In this document: positions 1 through 8,734 of the stretch, piece after piece
How positions within the stretch are numbered: position 1 is the stretch's first letter
Layout: every line of letters begins with the position of its first letter
From: Nitrincola schmidtii
GTDB taxonomy: Bacteria > Pseudomonadota > Gammaproteobacteria > Pseudomonadales > Balneatricaceae
Reading direction: 5' to 3'
DNA length: 64,000 nt
Assembly (NCBI RefSeq): GCF_008973715.1
Contig: NZ_WBOL01000001.1
Span: 124,001 to 188,000, forward strand
Notes under the pieces: generated by a model
The model's database searches: none
What the model was told of the DNA's origin: nothing
Seen by the model: the letters and a program-made list of their open reading frames with translations, nothing else
Made by a program: the position numbers and the translations under genes

Positions 1-1032
1 CCATCTTCGGAAATGGTCGTCGAGGAAGTTTTTTATAGTGATGATGTCGCTATAAGCGCTGTGCGTGAACGCTGGATGCTTAACTTATTTTTTGAAAATG
101 ATCTTTTCAGCCGTACAGATCAACAATATACAAACGGAGTTAGAATGTCTTGGGTTTCGCCAGATATTGATAGTTTTGTCGATGACGAAAGCCTACCACT
201 ATGGATGCGAAATGCTAACCGCTTTTTAAGCCCGCTGGATCCCGTTTCTTATGATCATGATGGCGAGGTCAGCCGTCGTATGATTTTCTCTTTGGGTCAG
301 AAAATGTTTACTCCGGACGACCGAGAGAGAACAACTATTGACCCTAATGATCGCCCTTACGCAGGCTGGTTATACTTAGGTATGGGTTATCACACTCGTT
401 CACTTGATCGTTTGAACTCATTTGAAGTTAATGTGGGTATTGTTGGTCCTGCTGCCTTAGCTAAAGAAGCTCAGGATTTTGTTCATGATATACGCGATAT
501 TGAACGTTTTAATGGTTGGGATAATCAACTCGGTAATGAGCTAGGTCTACAGTTTGTTTATGAACATAAAAACCGCATCTTTCGACACACAATCATCCCT
601 GGTTGGCAGCAAGATTTTATTGTCCATGGCGGCGGTAGCCTTGGTAATGTCGCCACCCACTTAAATACCGGTGGCCAATATCGACTAGGTCATAATTTAC
701 CCGGAGATTTCGGTACGTCAGCATTACGACCTGGTGGTGATAATAGTGTACCAATGCCAGTCAATGGTAATGGCTCAAACCCCTTTGGCTTCCACGGTTT
801 TGTATCCATAGATGGACGCTTGGCGTTGCATGATATTTTCTTAGATGGCAACACTTTCCGAGACAGTCATTCGGTAGAGAAGCGTCATCTTACCGGTGAT
901 CTATCGCTTGGGTTTGCCACACATTTTGACCGCTGGAAAATATCCTATGCAAATATATGGCGCAGCAAGCAATTTCGTGGACAAAAGGGTACGCATAGCT
1001 ACGGATCACTCGGCGTATCTTACTCTCTATAG
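1..1032 (+). CDS. lpxR: LpxR-family outer membrane lipid A deacylase (5' partial)
   Basis: The reading frame is open to the left edge of the window, and the visible part lacks a signal peptide, so the start lies outside. The protein shows the LpxR/DUF2219 hallmarks: FFENDLFSRTDQQYTNGVR near the visible N-terminus, then DRPYAGWLYLGMGYH about 100 residues later, and alternating beta-strand character through a C-terminal aromatic strand (GVSYSL). Members are outer membrane beta-barrels, and characterised LpxR removes the 3'-acyloxyacyl chains of lipid A. The family is inferred from sequence; the substrate is inferred from the family. The next gene is convergent. Confidence 0.8.
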   Translation, partial: PSSEMVVEEVFYSDDVAISAVRERWMLNLFFENDLFSRTDQQYTNGVRMSWVSPDIDSFVDDESLPLWMRNANRFLSPLDPVSYDHDGEVSRRMIFSLGQKMFTPDDRERTTIDPNDRPYAGWLYLGMGYHTRSLDRLNSFEVNVGIVGPAALAKEAQDFVHDIRDIERFNGWDNQLGNELGLQFVYEHKNRIFRHTIIPGWQQDFIVHGGGSLGNVATHLNTGGQYRLGHNLPGDFGTSALRPGGDNSVPMPVNGNGSNPFGFHGFVSIDGRLALHDIFLDGNTFRDSHSVEKRHLTGDLSLGFATHFDRWKISYANIWRSKQFRGQKGTHSYGSLGVSYSL

Positions 1033-1069
1033 ATTTTTTGACTAAACTTTTGCTTTAACAACCTTACCG

Positions 1070-1444
1070 TTAACCTCCTGTCATTTTGACCTTAAAGCCC
1101 TCTGCTTCCAGTAGGGCTTTAATCACATCTCGCTGATCACCCTGAATCTCGATAACACCGTCCTTTAACGAGCCGCCAGTTCCACAGCGTTGCTTTAGTT
1201 TCTTGGTTAGGGTTTTTAGCTCTTGTTCTGGCAAAGGCACTCCTGAAATAGTGATCACACCCTTGCCTTTTCGACCCGCCACTTCGCGACGGATCTTTAC
1301 CACACCATCTAAATTCGCCAGTCGCTGTTGTTCTGCAATATCATCACAACGACAGGCATCAATCGATTCACCACACCCCGGACAAAGCTTTCCTTTTTCA
1401 GTGGAGTAAACCAAACCGCTCAGTTGATCTTTTAAAGACGCCAT
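1070..1444 (-). CDS. yciH: SUI1/eIF1-like translation factor YciH
   Basis: This 124-residue protein has the bacterial SUI1 fold typical of YciH. The N-terminal segment has four cysteines in CPGC and CRC motifs (about residues 21-33), and the C-terminal half carries the basic GRKGKGVITISG and RCGTGGSLKDG motifs of the eIF1 domain, ending near the usual family length. YciH is thought to act on the 30S subunit in discriminating initiation complexes, mainly under stress. A GAGAAGA Shine-Dalgarno sequence precedes the ATG. It is the last gene of a leftward run from the photolyase and may be read with dgt (35-base gap). Confidence 0.9.
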   Translation of the reverse strand: MASLKDQLSGLVYSTEKGKLCPGCGESIDACRCDDIAEQQRLANLDGVVKIRREVAGRKGKGVITISGVPLPEQELKTLTKKLKQRCGTGGSLKDGVIEIQGDQRDVIKALLEAEGFKVKMTGG

Positions 1445-1479
1445 TCTCTTCTCACTTAAACTCTCTCTTAAACTCTCGC

Positions 1480-2823
1480 TTAACTAGGCAGGTGCTGCCC
1501 TATTCCACCACCTATTTGCCGGGCAAGATAAGTGGCGTAGGTATCGGTCATGCCGCCAATAAAGTCCACAGCACGCATGTAGCTATCATACAGAGGCCAT
1601 TCCGCTGGTGGGGCATGAATACCTAGAAGGGTCATGATCTTTTCAGTTCGATAGCCTAGGTCTTCACCTTTCTTCTGATGGGATTCATACACCGCATCAC
1701 AAAAGGCGTCTAGCAATACACCTAGGGTTGTGTAGGCACCGACTTCAAGCTCTGCTTTTCTGTTGTTGGGAAACACGCGTTCACGGGCGATACGCTTTGC
1801 CGTTTTCAACCCTTCAGCCACCATTGGATCACCATCGCTGAGTAGTTCGCCTTGGTAGCTGCCATCCATAATCGCATCGTAGTGTTTGCCGTAGGTTTGC
1901 ACCGCGGAATTCACCATATTTTCCATTGCCTTGCCTCGCAACGCAGAAATTTTGCGGCGCGCAGACGCTTGAGAGTTGAAAATAGCGTCATCAAAACTCA
2001 GATCGCCACACAACTGCAATAAAATCGGCTTCACCTCATCAAAAGTAAGAATATGCAATTCAATGGCATCTTCAAGATCCAAAATGGCATAACAAATATC
2101 ATCTGCTGCTTCCATGAGCCAAGTTAATGGATGACGAGACCAAAAATGATCACCAAGTGAGATTAAACCTAACTCTTCTCCCAGCAGATCAAGTATCTCT
2201 ATTTCACTTTGAAAGACACTAAATTTACCCTTACGACCACTACGGTCAACTGTCCAAGGGTATTTCAGCAAGGTTCCCAGCGTTGGATAGGTTAAGCGCA
2301 GACCACCGTCAAACAGATTATTTTCGATACGGGTGACGACCCTAAAGCCTTGAGCATTACCCTCAAAGGTTTGTAAGTCTTGCAGCTCTAAAGGGGCCAA
2401 ATCACGAAAACGCTGATCCTCAGCATGACGTCGAAACCAATCTCGCATGGCATATTCGCCGGCATGTCCGAAGGGTGGATTACCAATATCGTGAGCTAAA
2501 CAGGCTGATTGAACAATCGTACCCAGATCGTGGGGTGTTACCCACTCAGGCAATTGATCAGCGATTAACTCACCGACACGGATACCCAAACTTCTACCAA
2601 GGCTACCTACCTCTATCGAGTGGGTCAGACGTGTATGAATATGGTCATTGAGTGCTAAGGGATGAACCTGTGTTTTACGACCTAAGCGACGAAAAGCACT
2701 GGAGAACACGATACGATCATTATCCTTATGAAAGTGGCTGCGCCCTATTTCTTTAGGAGTTAAGGATTCATGACCATAACGCTTCGTTGTTAATAAACGC
2801 GACCATTGCATCGATGTTTGCAC
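1480..2823 (-). CDS. dgt: Deoxyguanosinetriphosphate triphosphohydrolase-like HD protein
   Basis: This 447-residue HD-domain enzyme hydrolyses dNTPs, classically dGTP, to the nucleoside and tripolyphosphate. The N-terminal KDNDRIVFSSAFRRLGRKTQ motif, the RLTHSIEV histidine region and the metal-binding AHDIGNPPFGHAGE segment (residues about 108-123) are all present. Length fits the group-2/3 dGTPases that assemble as rings. The start is GTG with AGGA ten bases upstream; an ATG four codons later is possible. It follows the HopJ-like gene by 12 bases, so the two are probably co-transcribed. The exact substrate preference cannot be read from sequence. Confidence 0.92.
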   Translation of the reverse strand: MQTSMQWSRLLTTKRYGHESLTPKEIGRSHFHKDNDRIVFSSAFRRLGRKTQVHPLALNDHIHTRLTHSIEVGSLGRSLGIRVGELIADQLPEWVTPHDLGTIVQSACLAHDIGNPPFGHAGEYAMRDWFRRHAEDQRFRDLAPLELQDLQTFEGNAQGFRVVTRIENNLFDGGLRLTYPTLGTLLKYPWTVDRSGRKGKFSVFQSEIEILDLLGEELGLISLGDHFWSRHPLTWLMEAADDICYAILDLEDAIELHILTFDEVKPILLQLCGDLSFDDAIFNSQASARRKISALRGKAMENMVNSAVQTYGKHYDAIMDGSYQGELLSDGDPMVAEGLKTAKRIARERVFPNNRKAELEVGAYTTLGVLLDAFCDAVYESHQKKGEDLGYRTEKIMTLLGIHAPPAEWPLYDSYMRAVDFIGGMTDTYATYLARQIGGGIGQHLPS

Positions 2824-2835
2824 GATAATGTGATC

Positions 2836-3189
2836 CTATTTAGCTTGTAAGGCATCTTCAGCAAAACTGACACCTTGCCAACCGCTGCGCATAAAGTTGC
2901 GAATATTTTGATGGTCTGTCGCATCTGGGTGTTTCAATACATCTTCACTATAAAAAGCTCCAAATGCATGCAAGGTCGCACTTTCGGACAGCTGGTGTCG
3001 TTTAGCAAAAGCAAAAATTTTACAAGAGCCAAGGTTGGTTCCCGCTTCATTACTGATTTCACCATTGGTAAAGGCGACGGGTGTAAAGACATAATGCTGA
3101 TCGATACAGGCAATCACATCTGTAAATTCGACAGGCCCTTGATTCAATTGTTCGATCAGTTCGGAGGGGGTTAAGATGTGTTGTGACAT
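2836..3189 (-). CDS. HopJ type III effector family protein
   Basis: This 117-residue protein matches the small HopJ family (FTNGEISNEAGTNLGSCKI, then FGAFYSEDVLKHPDATDHQN). The family was named after a Pseudomonas syringae effector candidate, but it is widespread in free-living gammaproteobacteria with no type III secretion. An effector role here is therefore unlikely and the function is unknown. There is no signal peptide and the composition suggests a cytoplasmic protein. A good AAGGAAACC Shine-Dalgarno sequence supports the ATG. It sits between the retropepsin-like gene (9-base gap) and dgt (12-base gap), which indicates one transcript. Confidence 0.85.
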   Translation of the reverse strand: MSQHILTPSELIEQLNQGPVEFTDVIACIDQHYVFTPVAFTNGEISNEAGTNLGSCKIFAFAKRHQLSESATLHAFGAFYSEDVLKHPDATDHQNIRNFMRSGWQGVSFAEDALQAK

Positions 3190-3198
3190 TAGGTTTCC

Positions 3199-3720
3199 TT
3201 AAGGAATTCTGAGTGTGAGAATGCCATCACGCTGAGTCATTTCCAGGTTTTTCATAAAACTCATGCCTAGCAGGACGATATCACTTGGCATATGAGGATT
3301 GATGTGTGCCTGCACTTGCTGCATTTGGATATTACCTAACTGGACACTTTGCAACTCGGTTTGATAAACCTCAACCACACCACTGGCGGTTGTGACTCGA
3401 TTAGCACGACCCGCAACAAGGCCCGCTTGATTGGCAATACGTTCCGGAACGCTAATGGTAGTCGCTCCCGTATCCAGCAAAAAAATCACATCATGCCCAT
3501 TGATTTGACCCGGTGCAATATAGTGACCACTGCGGTTTCGATGAAGAATGACTTCAGCGGGACCATCATGCTGAACATACTGCAACAGATGACGATTAGG
3601 ATTATCACGACGGTCTAAGAAGCCACCAAAATAAACGGCCAAAGCACCTAGCAACAGCAACCAAAAGCTGACTTGAAAAAGTTTGGCGGTAAAGCGCCTT
3701 GTTTGATCAGGATCTCGCAT
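3199..3720 (-). CDS. Membrane-anchored retropepsin-like aspartic protease (TIGR02281 type)
   Basis: This 173-residue protein has one N-terminal membrane helix (residues about 13-29). A single retropepsin-like domain follows, with the active-site motif FLLDTGATTISVP and a later hydrophobic VLLGMSFMKNLE flap and strand region. This is the layout of the bacterial clan AA proteases (TIGR02281), thought to work as dimers at the periplasmic face. The natural substrate is unknown. It lies 43 bases after the photolyase and just upstream of the HopJ-like gene on the same strand. Two unrelated-context DTGA proteases occur later in the window. Confidence 0.85.
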   Translation of the reverse strand: MRDPDQTRRFTAKLFQVSFWLLLLGALAVYFGGFLDRRDNPNRHLLQYVQHDGPAEVILHRNRSGHYIAPGQINGHDVIFLLDTGATTISVPERIANQAGLVAGRANRVTTASGVVEVYQTELQSVQLGNIQMQQVQAHINPHMPSDIVLLGMSFMKNLEMTQRDGILTLRIP

Positions 3721-3763
3721 AGGCTAACTAAAGGTCTCAGAGCAATGTAATCCCTGAGTATAC

Positions 3764-5170
3764 CTATCCATGCTGTTGATAGTCATCTAAAGCGGCTTTT
3801 CTGGCAGCTTTATAGTCAATAATCGGAGCTGGTCTGCCGTACTCTTGGCCAGCACCGGGTAAATGGCGTTTTTTAGCGGGTACTGCAGCTAACTCTGGTA
3901 GCCAAGTGGCTATAAATACAGCGTCAGGATCGAATTTTTCGCTTTGCAGTTGAGGATTAAAAATTCTGAAATATGGAGCAGCGTCAGCACCCACAGAAGC
4001 AGCCCACTGCCAGCCTCCCATATTGGATGCAAAGTCACCATCAATTAAATGACGCATAAAGAAAGCAGCGCCTAGACGCCAATCAACACCCAATAATTTT
4101 GTTAAAAATGATGCTACGACCATTCTTAATCGATTATGCATCCAGCCGGTATTCAATAATTGCTTCATGGCGGCATCCACAATGGGAAAACCGGTTTCGC
4201 CACGACACCAGGCATCAAAACCTTCAGAGTTATTTCGCCAAGTGATACGATTTTCGACCTCGGGTCTGAAAGGCTCTAGACGAGACATATTAGGCCAGGC
4301 AACCAGAAGGTGACGATAAAACTCACGCCAGATAATTTCATTTAACCAAGTGCTTGCTAACCAGTCTTCTTGGTGATGTGTTGACAGCTTTAATGCCTGC
4401 AAGCATTGCAAGGGAGATAAAGCACCTATGGCTAGGTAAGGAGAAATTTTAGACGTACCTAAAATGGCAGGAAAGTCTCTTTGCTGTTTATAACTTGACT
4501 CTTTTTCTTCAACAAATTCGATTAAACGCTGATGAACACTATCCTCACCTACTGGCCATAGGCTTGAATCTAACTTAATGGACGATTCTGAAATATCTGA
4601 CCAACCTAAATCGGAAGGAAGCTCATCGGATTGAAGAGCAGCCGGTTGCACGGCTGGCAACCCTAAGGGTTCTGGCAGTTGATTTAAGTAAACCTGACGC
4701 CAAGCACGACTGAAAGGAGTAAAAACTTTAAACATCCCCCCTTGACCCGTTATTACCTGTCCTGGCGCAATGATCAATTCACCGTGATAACCAAAACAAT
4801 GTATACCCTGTGATTCTAGCGTTTGACAGACGTGTCTATCACGATGTCGTTCATTCAGAGGGTATTCATAGTTAAAGTGTAGTTCAGTGGCGTTAACTTC
4901 AGTCGCTAGTCGTATAATTGCATCAGGTAACTCAGCAAAAGTATCCGTCATCAACACCCTGAAACCCACCTTAAGTGTATTCAACTGAGCAATAATCGTG
5001 ACTAAATGATCACGCCACAACGACCAGCGAATCGGTGCATCATCATGATCTTTCCACTGAAGTGGACAGAGGGTGACAAATGCAGTGACGCCCTGCTGGG
5101 CGTCACTGGCATTAAAAAGTGCAGGATTGTCTAAAACACGAAGATCGTTACGCAGCCAAACCAGTTTCAT
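3764..5170 (-). CDS. phrB: Deoxyribodipyrimidine photolyase (class I)
   Basis: The 468-residue product is a photolyase/cryptochrome flavoprotein that uses blue light to split cyclobutane pyrimidine dimers. The N-terminal antenna-binding domain begins KLVWLRNDLRVLDNPAL. The C-terminal FAD domain carries the signature from GRLGAAFFMRH-like sequence (WRLGAAFFMRHLIDGDFASN) into WQWAASVGADAAPYFRIFNP. It starts 8 bases after chrR and is the third gene of the sigma-chrR-photolyase operon. Light-stress regulation by the sigma/ChrR pair is therefore likely, as known for phrA of Rhodobacter sphaeroides. Confidence 0.95.
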   Translation of the reverse strand: MKLVWLRNDLRVLDNPALFNASDAQQGVTAFVTLCPLQWKDHDDAPIRWSLWRDHLVTIIAQLNTLKVGFRVLMTDTFAELPDAIIRLATEVNATELHFNYEYPLNERHRDRHVCQTLESQGIHCFGYHGELIIAPGQVITGQGGMFKVFTPFSRAWRQVYLNQLPEPLGLPAVQPAALQSDELPSDLGWSDISESSIKLDSSLWPVGEDSVHQRLIEFVEEKESSYKQQRDFPAILGTSKISPYLAIGALSPLQCLQALKLSTHHQEDWLASTWLNEIIWREFYRHLLVAWPNMSRLEPFRPEVENRITWRNNSEGFDAWCRGETGFPIVDAAMKQLLNTGWMHNRLRMVVASFLTKLLGVDWRLGAAFFMRHLIDGDFASNMGGWQWAASVGADAAPYFRIFNPQLQSEKFDPDAVFIATWLPELAAVPAKKRHLPGAGQEYGRPAPIIDYKAARKAALDDYQQHG

Positions 5171-5178
5171 TTAGGTGA

Positions 5179-5832
5179 TCACATACCGATAAAAGGTTGT
5201 ACTAGACGTCCCATGAAACCTGTGAACTTCAATGGAGAATCCGTAGCAATTAAACAAATGCAATCCTGATCGGTATCAACAATAGGCTGATGATGAATTT
5301 CGCCATCAAGATCAGCAACATCACCTGCACTAAAACGACCAACTTCATCAGTATAAGAGCCACGTAAAATAAGCGTTAGCTCATTTCCACTGTGCGTATG
5401 ATGCGGAACAGACACACCCGGTGCTATTTTTAACAACCGCGTGGTACCCTTCGAACCTAAATTCAAATCAATATGATGGACGCCATAACCCAGACGTTTC
5501 CATGGCAGATCGTCTAAAGAGCCTTTGATATAGTGATGTAAAGGTGCAGGTACGTCTTTAGGCAGAATAGCAGGTTGAACTAAAGAGGAAACCTCGGTGG
5601 CCATATCGTCATCAAGACGGGACAATAGTTCATTAAGTGCATTGCTAGACATGGCTTTGGGTTCTATTCTGTCCAATAATGCTCCGCCTAACGCTTCAGC
5701 TTGCTTTACTCGGTGACTGCATTCAGGGCACCAATGCAAATGACAAGCAACTAGCAGCGCCATACCCGCAGGGAGGGTGCCAGCCGCATATGCCATCAGC
5801 GTGGCATCATCAAAATGGTGACGGATATTCAT
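5179..5832 (-). CDS. chrR: ChrR-type zinc-binding anti-sigma factor with cupin domain
   Basis: This 217-residue protein is an anti-sigma factor of the ChrR family. The N-terminal zinc anti-sigma (ZAS) domain has ligands at H6, H31, C35 and C38, the same positions reported for Rhodobacter ChrR. The C-terminal cupin domain holds a metal site of the form H145-x-H147-x3-E151 with a further histidine near 180. In the characterised system the ZAS domain holds the sigma factor and the cupin domain is needed for release by singlet oxygen. The gene overlaps the sigma gene by four bases (ATGA), which indicates translational coupling. Confidence 0.93.
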   Translation of the reverse strand: MNIRHHFDDATLMAYAAGTLPAGMALLVACHLHWCPECSHRVKQAEALGGALLDRIEPKAMSSNALNELLSRLDDDMATEVSSLVQPAILPKDVPAPLHHYIKGSLDDLPWKRLGYGVHHIDLNLGSKGTTRLLKIAPGVSVPHHTHSGNELTLILRGSYTDEVGRFSAGDVADLDGEIHHQPIVDTDQDCICLIATDSPLKFTGFMGRLVQPFIGM

Positions 5833-6434
5833 TCTTCTTCCCCCCAGTGCGCCTTAAGTTTACTAAAGGCTAAACGCAGTCTTGATTTAACACTCCCTAA
5901 CGGGATACCTAATTGTTCGGCTATCTCAGAATGAGACTTACCTTCGTAGTATGAAAGATGAAGCACTTGAGCTTGGCTTTCAGGCAAAGTTGATATCGCT
6001 ATTTGCATTCTTTCTTCTAAAATTGAATGTTCAGCCATATCACGCTGGTCAGGATCCGGTTCTTCTTCAGGCAACTCGTATTCGACCGCTTTTTCTCTAC
6101 GTAAACGATCGATACATTGGTTTCTCGCTAAGGTAAAAATCCAAGTGCTGGCACTGGCTTTTGCTGAATTGAACAGGTGGGATTTACGCCACACTGATAA
6201 CATCGCTTCTTGGGTGACTTCTTCAGCGGTTGCCAGTGGCATACCAAGTCTCATGATGTATGATTTAACCCGAGGTGCAAAGTATTCGAATATAGCGGCA
6301 AACTCGGATTTATCTCGTGTTTCGGCCAGAGAAGATAGCCGCGCAGACCAAGAGTCACGCTGCTGTTTTTTCTTCTCCTCCGCGATCTGAATGACTGCGT
6401 TCACGTCGCCTCCTGTGGGCTTATCTTCCTGCAT
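5829..6434 (-). CDS. ECF RNA polymerase sigma factor, ChrR-partnered (ECF11-like)
   Basis: This two-domain ECF sigma factor is about 201 residues long. Region 2 spans roughly residues 45-110 (YIMRLGMPLATAEEVTQEAM) and region 4 the last 50 (GKSHSEIAEQLGIPLGSVKS helix-turn-helix). The adjacent chrR makes it a singlet-oxygen/photo-oxidative stress sigma factor by analogy with Rhodobacter RpoE. The ATG used here has AGGAG six bases upstream. A GTG ten codons later (6404) also has a full AGGAGG four bases upstream, and the likely autoregulatory promoter would start RNA almost at the ATG. The GTG may therefore be the start used under stress. Confidence 0.92.
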   Translation of the reverse strand: MQEDKPTGGDVNAVIQIAEEKKKQQRDSWSARLSSLAETRDKSEFAAIFEYFAPRVKSYIMRLGMPLATAEEVTQEAMLSVWRKSHLFNSAKASASTWIFTLARNQCIDRLRREKAVEYELPEEEPDPDQRDMAEHSILEERMQIAISTLPESQAQVLHLSYYEGKSHSEIAEQLGIPLGSVKSRLRLAFSKLKAHWGEEE

Positions 6435-6443
6435 TCTTGACTC

Positions 6444-6470
6444 CTACGTTGTCATGAAAAGACCGGATCA
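6444..6470 (-). promoter_or_regulatory. Probable ECF11-type autoregulatory promoter for the sigma-chrR-phrB operon
   Basis: On the minus strand a TGATCC element (6470-6465) is followed, 17 bases after TGATC, by CGTAG (6448-6444). This resembles the TGATC/CGTAA promoters of ChrR-linked ECF sigma factors. The predicted start of transcription (about 6437-6439) falls only a few bases before the annotated ATG. Assignment is by motif and context only. Confidence 0.6.
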
Positions 6471-6512
6471 CAGATCATTGATCACTTTTTTGTGTGTATA
6501 TTTAAACACGGA

Positions 6513-6540
6513 TGATCTACAAGCTTATACTCAATCGTAA
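6513..6540 (+). promoter_or_regulatory. Probable ECF11-type promoter for the FAD oxidase-cfa operon
   Basis: TGATC at 6513-6517 and CGTAA at 6536-6540 are separated by 18 bases. This is close to the arrangement recognised by ChrR-linked sigma factors, and it lies 38 bases before the ATG of the divergent operon. It would place the oxidase, DUF1365, cfa, MFS and DUF3833 genes under the neighbouring sigma factor. Confidence 0.65.
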
Positions 6541-6578
6541 CTAAAAAATATAACCTAGATCCGGCATGAGGCCAGAAT

Positions 6579-7946
6579 ATGAAAGTGAAAGTGATGAGAC
6601 CATTAAAAATTGCAGTCATAGGTTCAGGGATTTCTGGCCTTTCAAGCGCATGGTTACTTAATCAACACCACAACGTAACGCTTTTCGAGAAAGATGATCG
6701 CCCAGGCGGACACTCCAACACCGTGGTCGTCAATAAAAACGGTCAAGATATCGATGTTGATACCGGTTTTATTGTCTTTAACCCTGTGAATTACCCCAAC
6801 TTGGTCAAATTCTTCGATGCACTAGAGGTTGAAAGCCGCTCCACTGAAATGTCTTTCGCGGTGAGTATGGATAATGGAAAGCTTGAATATAGCGGTACGG
6901 ACCTAAACGGCCTGTTTGCTCAGCGCACTAATATCGTCAAACCTAACTTCTGGCGACTGATTCGTGACTTACTGCATTTTTACCGTCACTCTGATCGGTT
7001 TGCTACTGATCCAGCTTTTCAGCAACTCTCACTTGGCGACCTGTTAGTGCAACAAGGTTATAGCAAAGCGTTTATCAATCAGCACTTAATACCCATGGGT
7101 GCGGCTATCTGGTCGACTCCTGCTGACAAAATGTTGGAATATCCTGCGCAAACCTTTTTACGCTTTTGCCAAAATCATGGACTGGTTCAACTAACGGATA
7201 GACCCGAATGGCGCACGGTAGTCGGCGGCAGCCACCATTACGTGAACAAAGTATTGAACTCGTTAAAAAACCCTATCCGTCTTAATAGTCATATTCATAG
7301 AATTCATCGCCATCAGGGACAAGTTATTTTGGAAGATTTGCATGGAAAGCGTGAAACTTTCGATCATGTTGTTTTAGCTTGCCATGCTGATCAATCTTTA
7401 GATATGTTAGCTGCTCCCACTCACGATGAGCTAACACTGTTGAAGCATTTCCCTTATCAGCGTAATCGAGCCATTTTGCACAGTGACGAGAGTCTGATGC
7501 CCAAACGACGTAAAGCCTGGGCAAGCTGGAACTACTTGGCTAACTCTGAAGCAGGTAAAACAGATGATATCAGTGTGACTTACTGGATGAACCGCCTACA
7601 GCATATTCCTGAGTCAGCGCCACTGTTTGTCACGCTCAACCCCATGCAAGAACCTGCTGAAGGCACCATTCATCGCAGCTTCTTGTATGATCACCCTGCA
7701 TTTAACCTAGATTCTATCGAGTCACAAAAACGCTTATGGGATCTTCAAGGCGTTCAAAACACTTGGTTTGCTGGAGCTTGGTTTGGCTATGGCTTCCATG
7801 AAGATGGTATTCAATCAGGTTTAGCGGTCGCCGAAGCGCTTGGTGGGGTTCAACGACCTTGGCACTTGGATAATCCAAACAGTCGTATCCATGTGCATAG
7901 CAAACCACGCCCAGTCGCACGTGAATGTCGGGAGGCGGTTGCATGA
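6579..7946 (+). CDS. NAD(P)/FAD-dependent amine oxidase-like oxidoreductase
   Basis: This 455-residue flavoprotein has an N-terminal dinucleotide-binding motif (IAVIGSGISGLSSAWLL, with EK at the end of the second strand). A C-terminal FAD segment WFAGAWFGYGFHEDGIQSGL is typical of the flavin amine oxidase/phytoene-desaturase-like group. The substrate is unknown. The same gene family sits beside DUF1365 and cfa in many proteobacteria, where a role in membrane lipid or fatty acid modification is suspected. The ATG has ATGAGG about eight bases upstream; a second ATG five codons in is less well placed. It is the first gene of the sigma-controlled operon. Confidence 0.88.
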   Translation: MKVKVMRPLKIAVIGSGISGLSSAWLLNQHHNVTLFEKDDRPGGHSNTVVVNKNGQDIDVDTGFIVFNPVNYPNLVKFFDALEVESRSTEMSFAVSMDNGKLEYSGTDLNGLFAQRTNIVKPNFWRLIRDLLHFYRHSDRFATDPAFQQLSLGDLLVQQGYSKAFINQHLIPMGAAIWSTPADKMLEYPAQTFLRFCQNHGLVQLTDRPEWRTVVGGSHHYVNKVLNSLKNPIRLNSHIHRIHRHQGQVILEDLHGKRETFDHVVLACHADQSLDMLAAPTHDELTLLKHFPYQRNRAILHSDESLMPKRRKAWASWNYLANSEAGKTDDISVTYWMNRLQHIPESAPLFVTLNPMQEPAEGTIHRSFLYDHPAFNLDSIESQKRLWDLQGVQNTWFAGAWFGYGFHEDGIQSGLAVAEALGGVQRPWHLDNPNSRIHVHSKPRPVARECREAVA

Positions 7947-8734
7947 GTGCTGGCTTAAGCTCAGCCATTTACCGAGGTGAAGTGATTCATCATCGTTTTC
8001 GCCCTGTAAAGCATCGTTTTACTTACAAGGTAAGCTCATGGTTAATTGACCTAGATGAACTTGATCAACTAAACCAATTACCCGGTTTCTCAGTGGATAA
8101 GTTTAATCTATTTTCGTTTTACCATCGGGATCATGGTGATGGTTCAGATACACCACTACGTATTCAGATCCAAAACGTATTGAAAGATCACAACATCGAT
8201 ACGGGCAATGGAGCGATTCGTCTTCTCTGCTACCCAAGGGTAGTAGGGTATGTCTTTAATCCGTTGAGTGTATTTTACTGCCACGACGAGTCCGGTGATG
8301 TAAAGGCAATACTCTACGAAGTGTCTAATACCTTTAAACAAAGACGCAGCTACCTTATTCCTGTTGAACCATCTTCTTCCATCATTCGTCAGCAAGCGAG
8401 TAAAGATTTTTATGTTTCTCCCTTTATGCCGATGGAAACAGATTACCAATTTCAAATGCTGCCGCCTGCAGAAAAGGTTGCCGTTCGTATTCGACAAACC
8501 GATAGCGAAGGTGCCTTATTTGATGCCAGCTTTACTGGCGAACGTATTGCTATAGAAAAAAAATCAGTTATTACAACCTATTTCCGTCATCCTTTGATGA
8601 CCTTAAAAGTGATGGGTGGTATCCACTGGGAAGCGCTCAATCTATGGCGAAAAGGCATGAAACTTCAGCCTCGCCCTGATCATCCCAGCTACCGGGTATC
8701 GCTTGTTCATCCACAAGGAGTCAGCCTGTCATGA
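7943..8734 (+). CDS. DUF1365 family protein
   Basis: The 263-residue product belongs to DUF1365 (IYRGEVIHHRFRPVKHRFTYK at the start, then VGYVFNPLSVFYCHDESG). No biochemical role is established, but the family is consistently found with a flavin oxidase and a cyclopropane-fatty-acid-synthase homologue. I choose the ATG at 7943 because GGGAGG lies eight bases before it and it forms an ATGA overlap with the upstream stop. A frame-compatible ATG at 7925 lies before that ribosome site. It is translationally coupled on both sides. Confidence 0.88.
   Translation: MSAGLSSAIYRGEVIHHRFRPVKHRFTYKVSSWLIDLDELDQLNQLPGFSVDKFNLFSFYHRDHGDGSDTPLRIQIQNVLKDHNIDTGNGAIRLLCYPRVVGYVFNPLSVFYCHDESGDVKAILYEVSNTFKQRRSYLIPVEPSSSIIRQQASKDFYVSPFMPMETDYQFQMLPPAEKVAVRIRQTDSEGALFDASFTGERIAIEKKSVITTYFRHPLMTLKVMGGIHWEALNLWRKGMKLQPRPDHPSYRVSLVHPQGVSLS

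Noticed and set aside
2836-3189. HopJ-like gene as evidence of a type III effector or pathogenicity region
   Set aside because: The family is common in free-living gammaproteobacteria and sits among housekeeping genes here; no secretion genes are visible.
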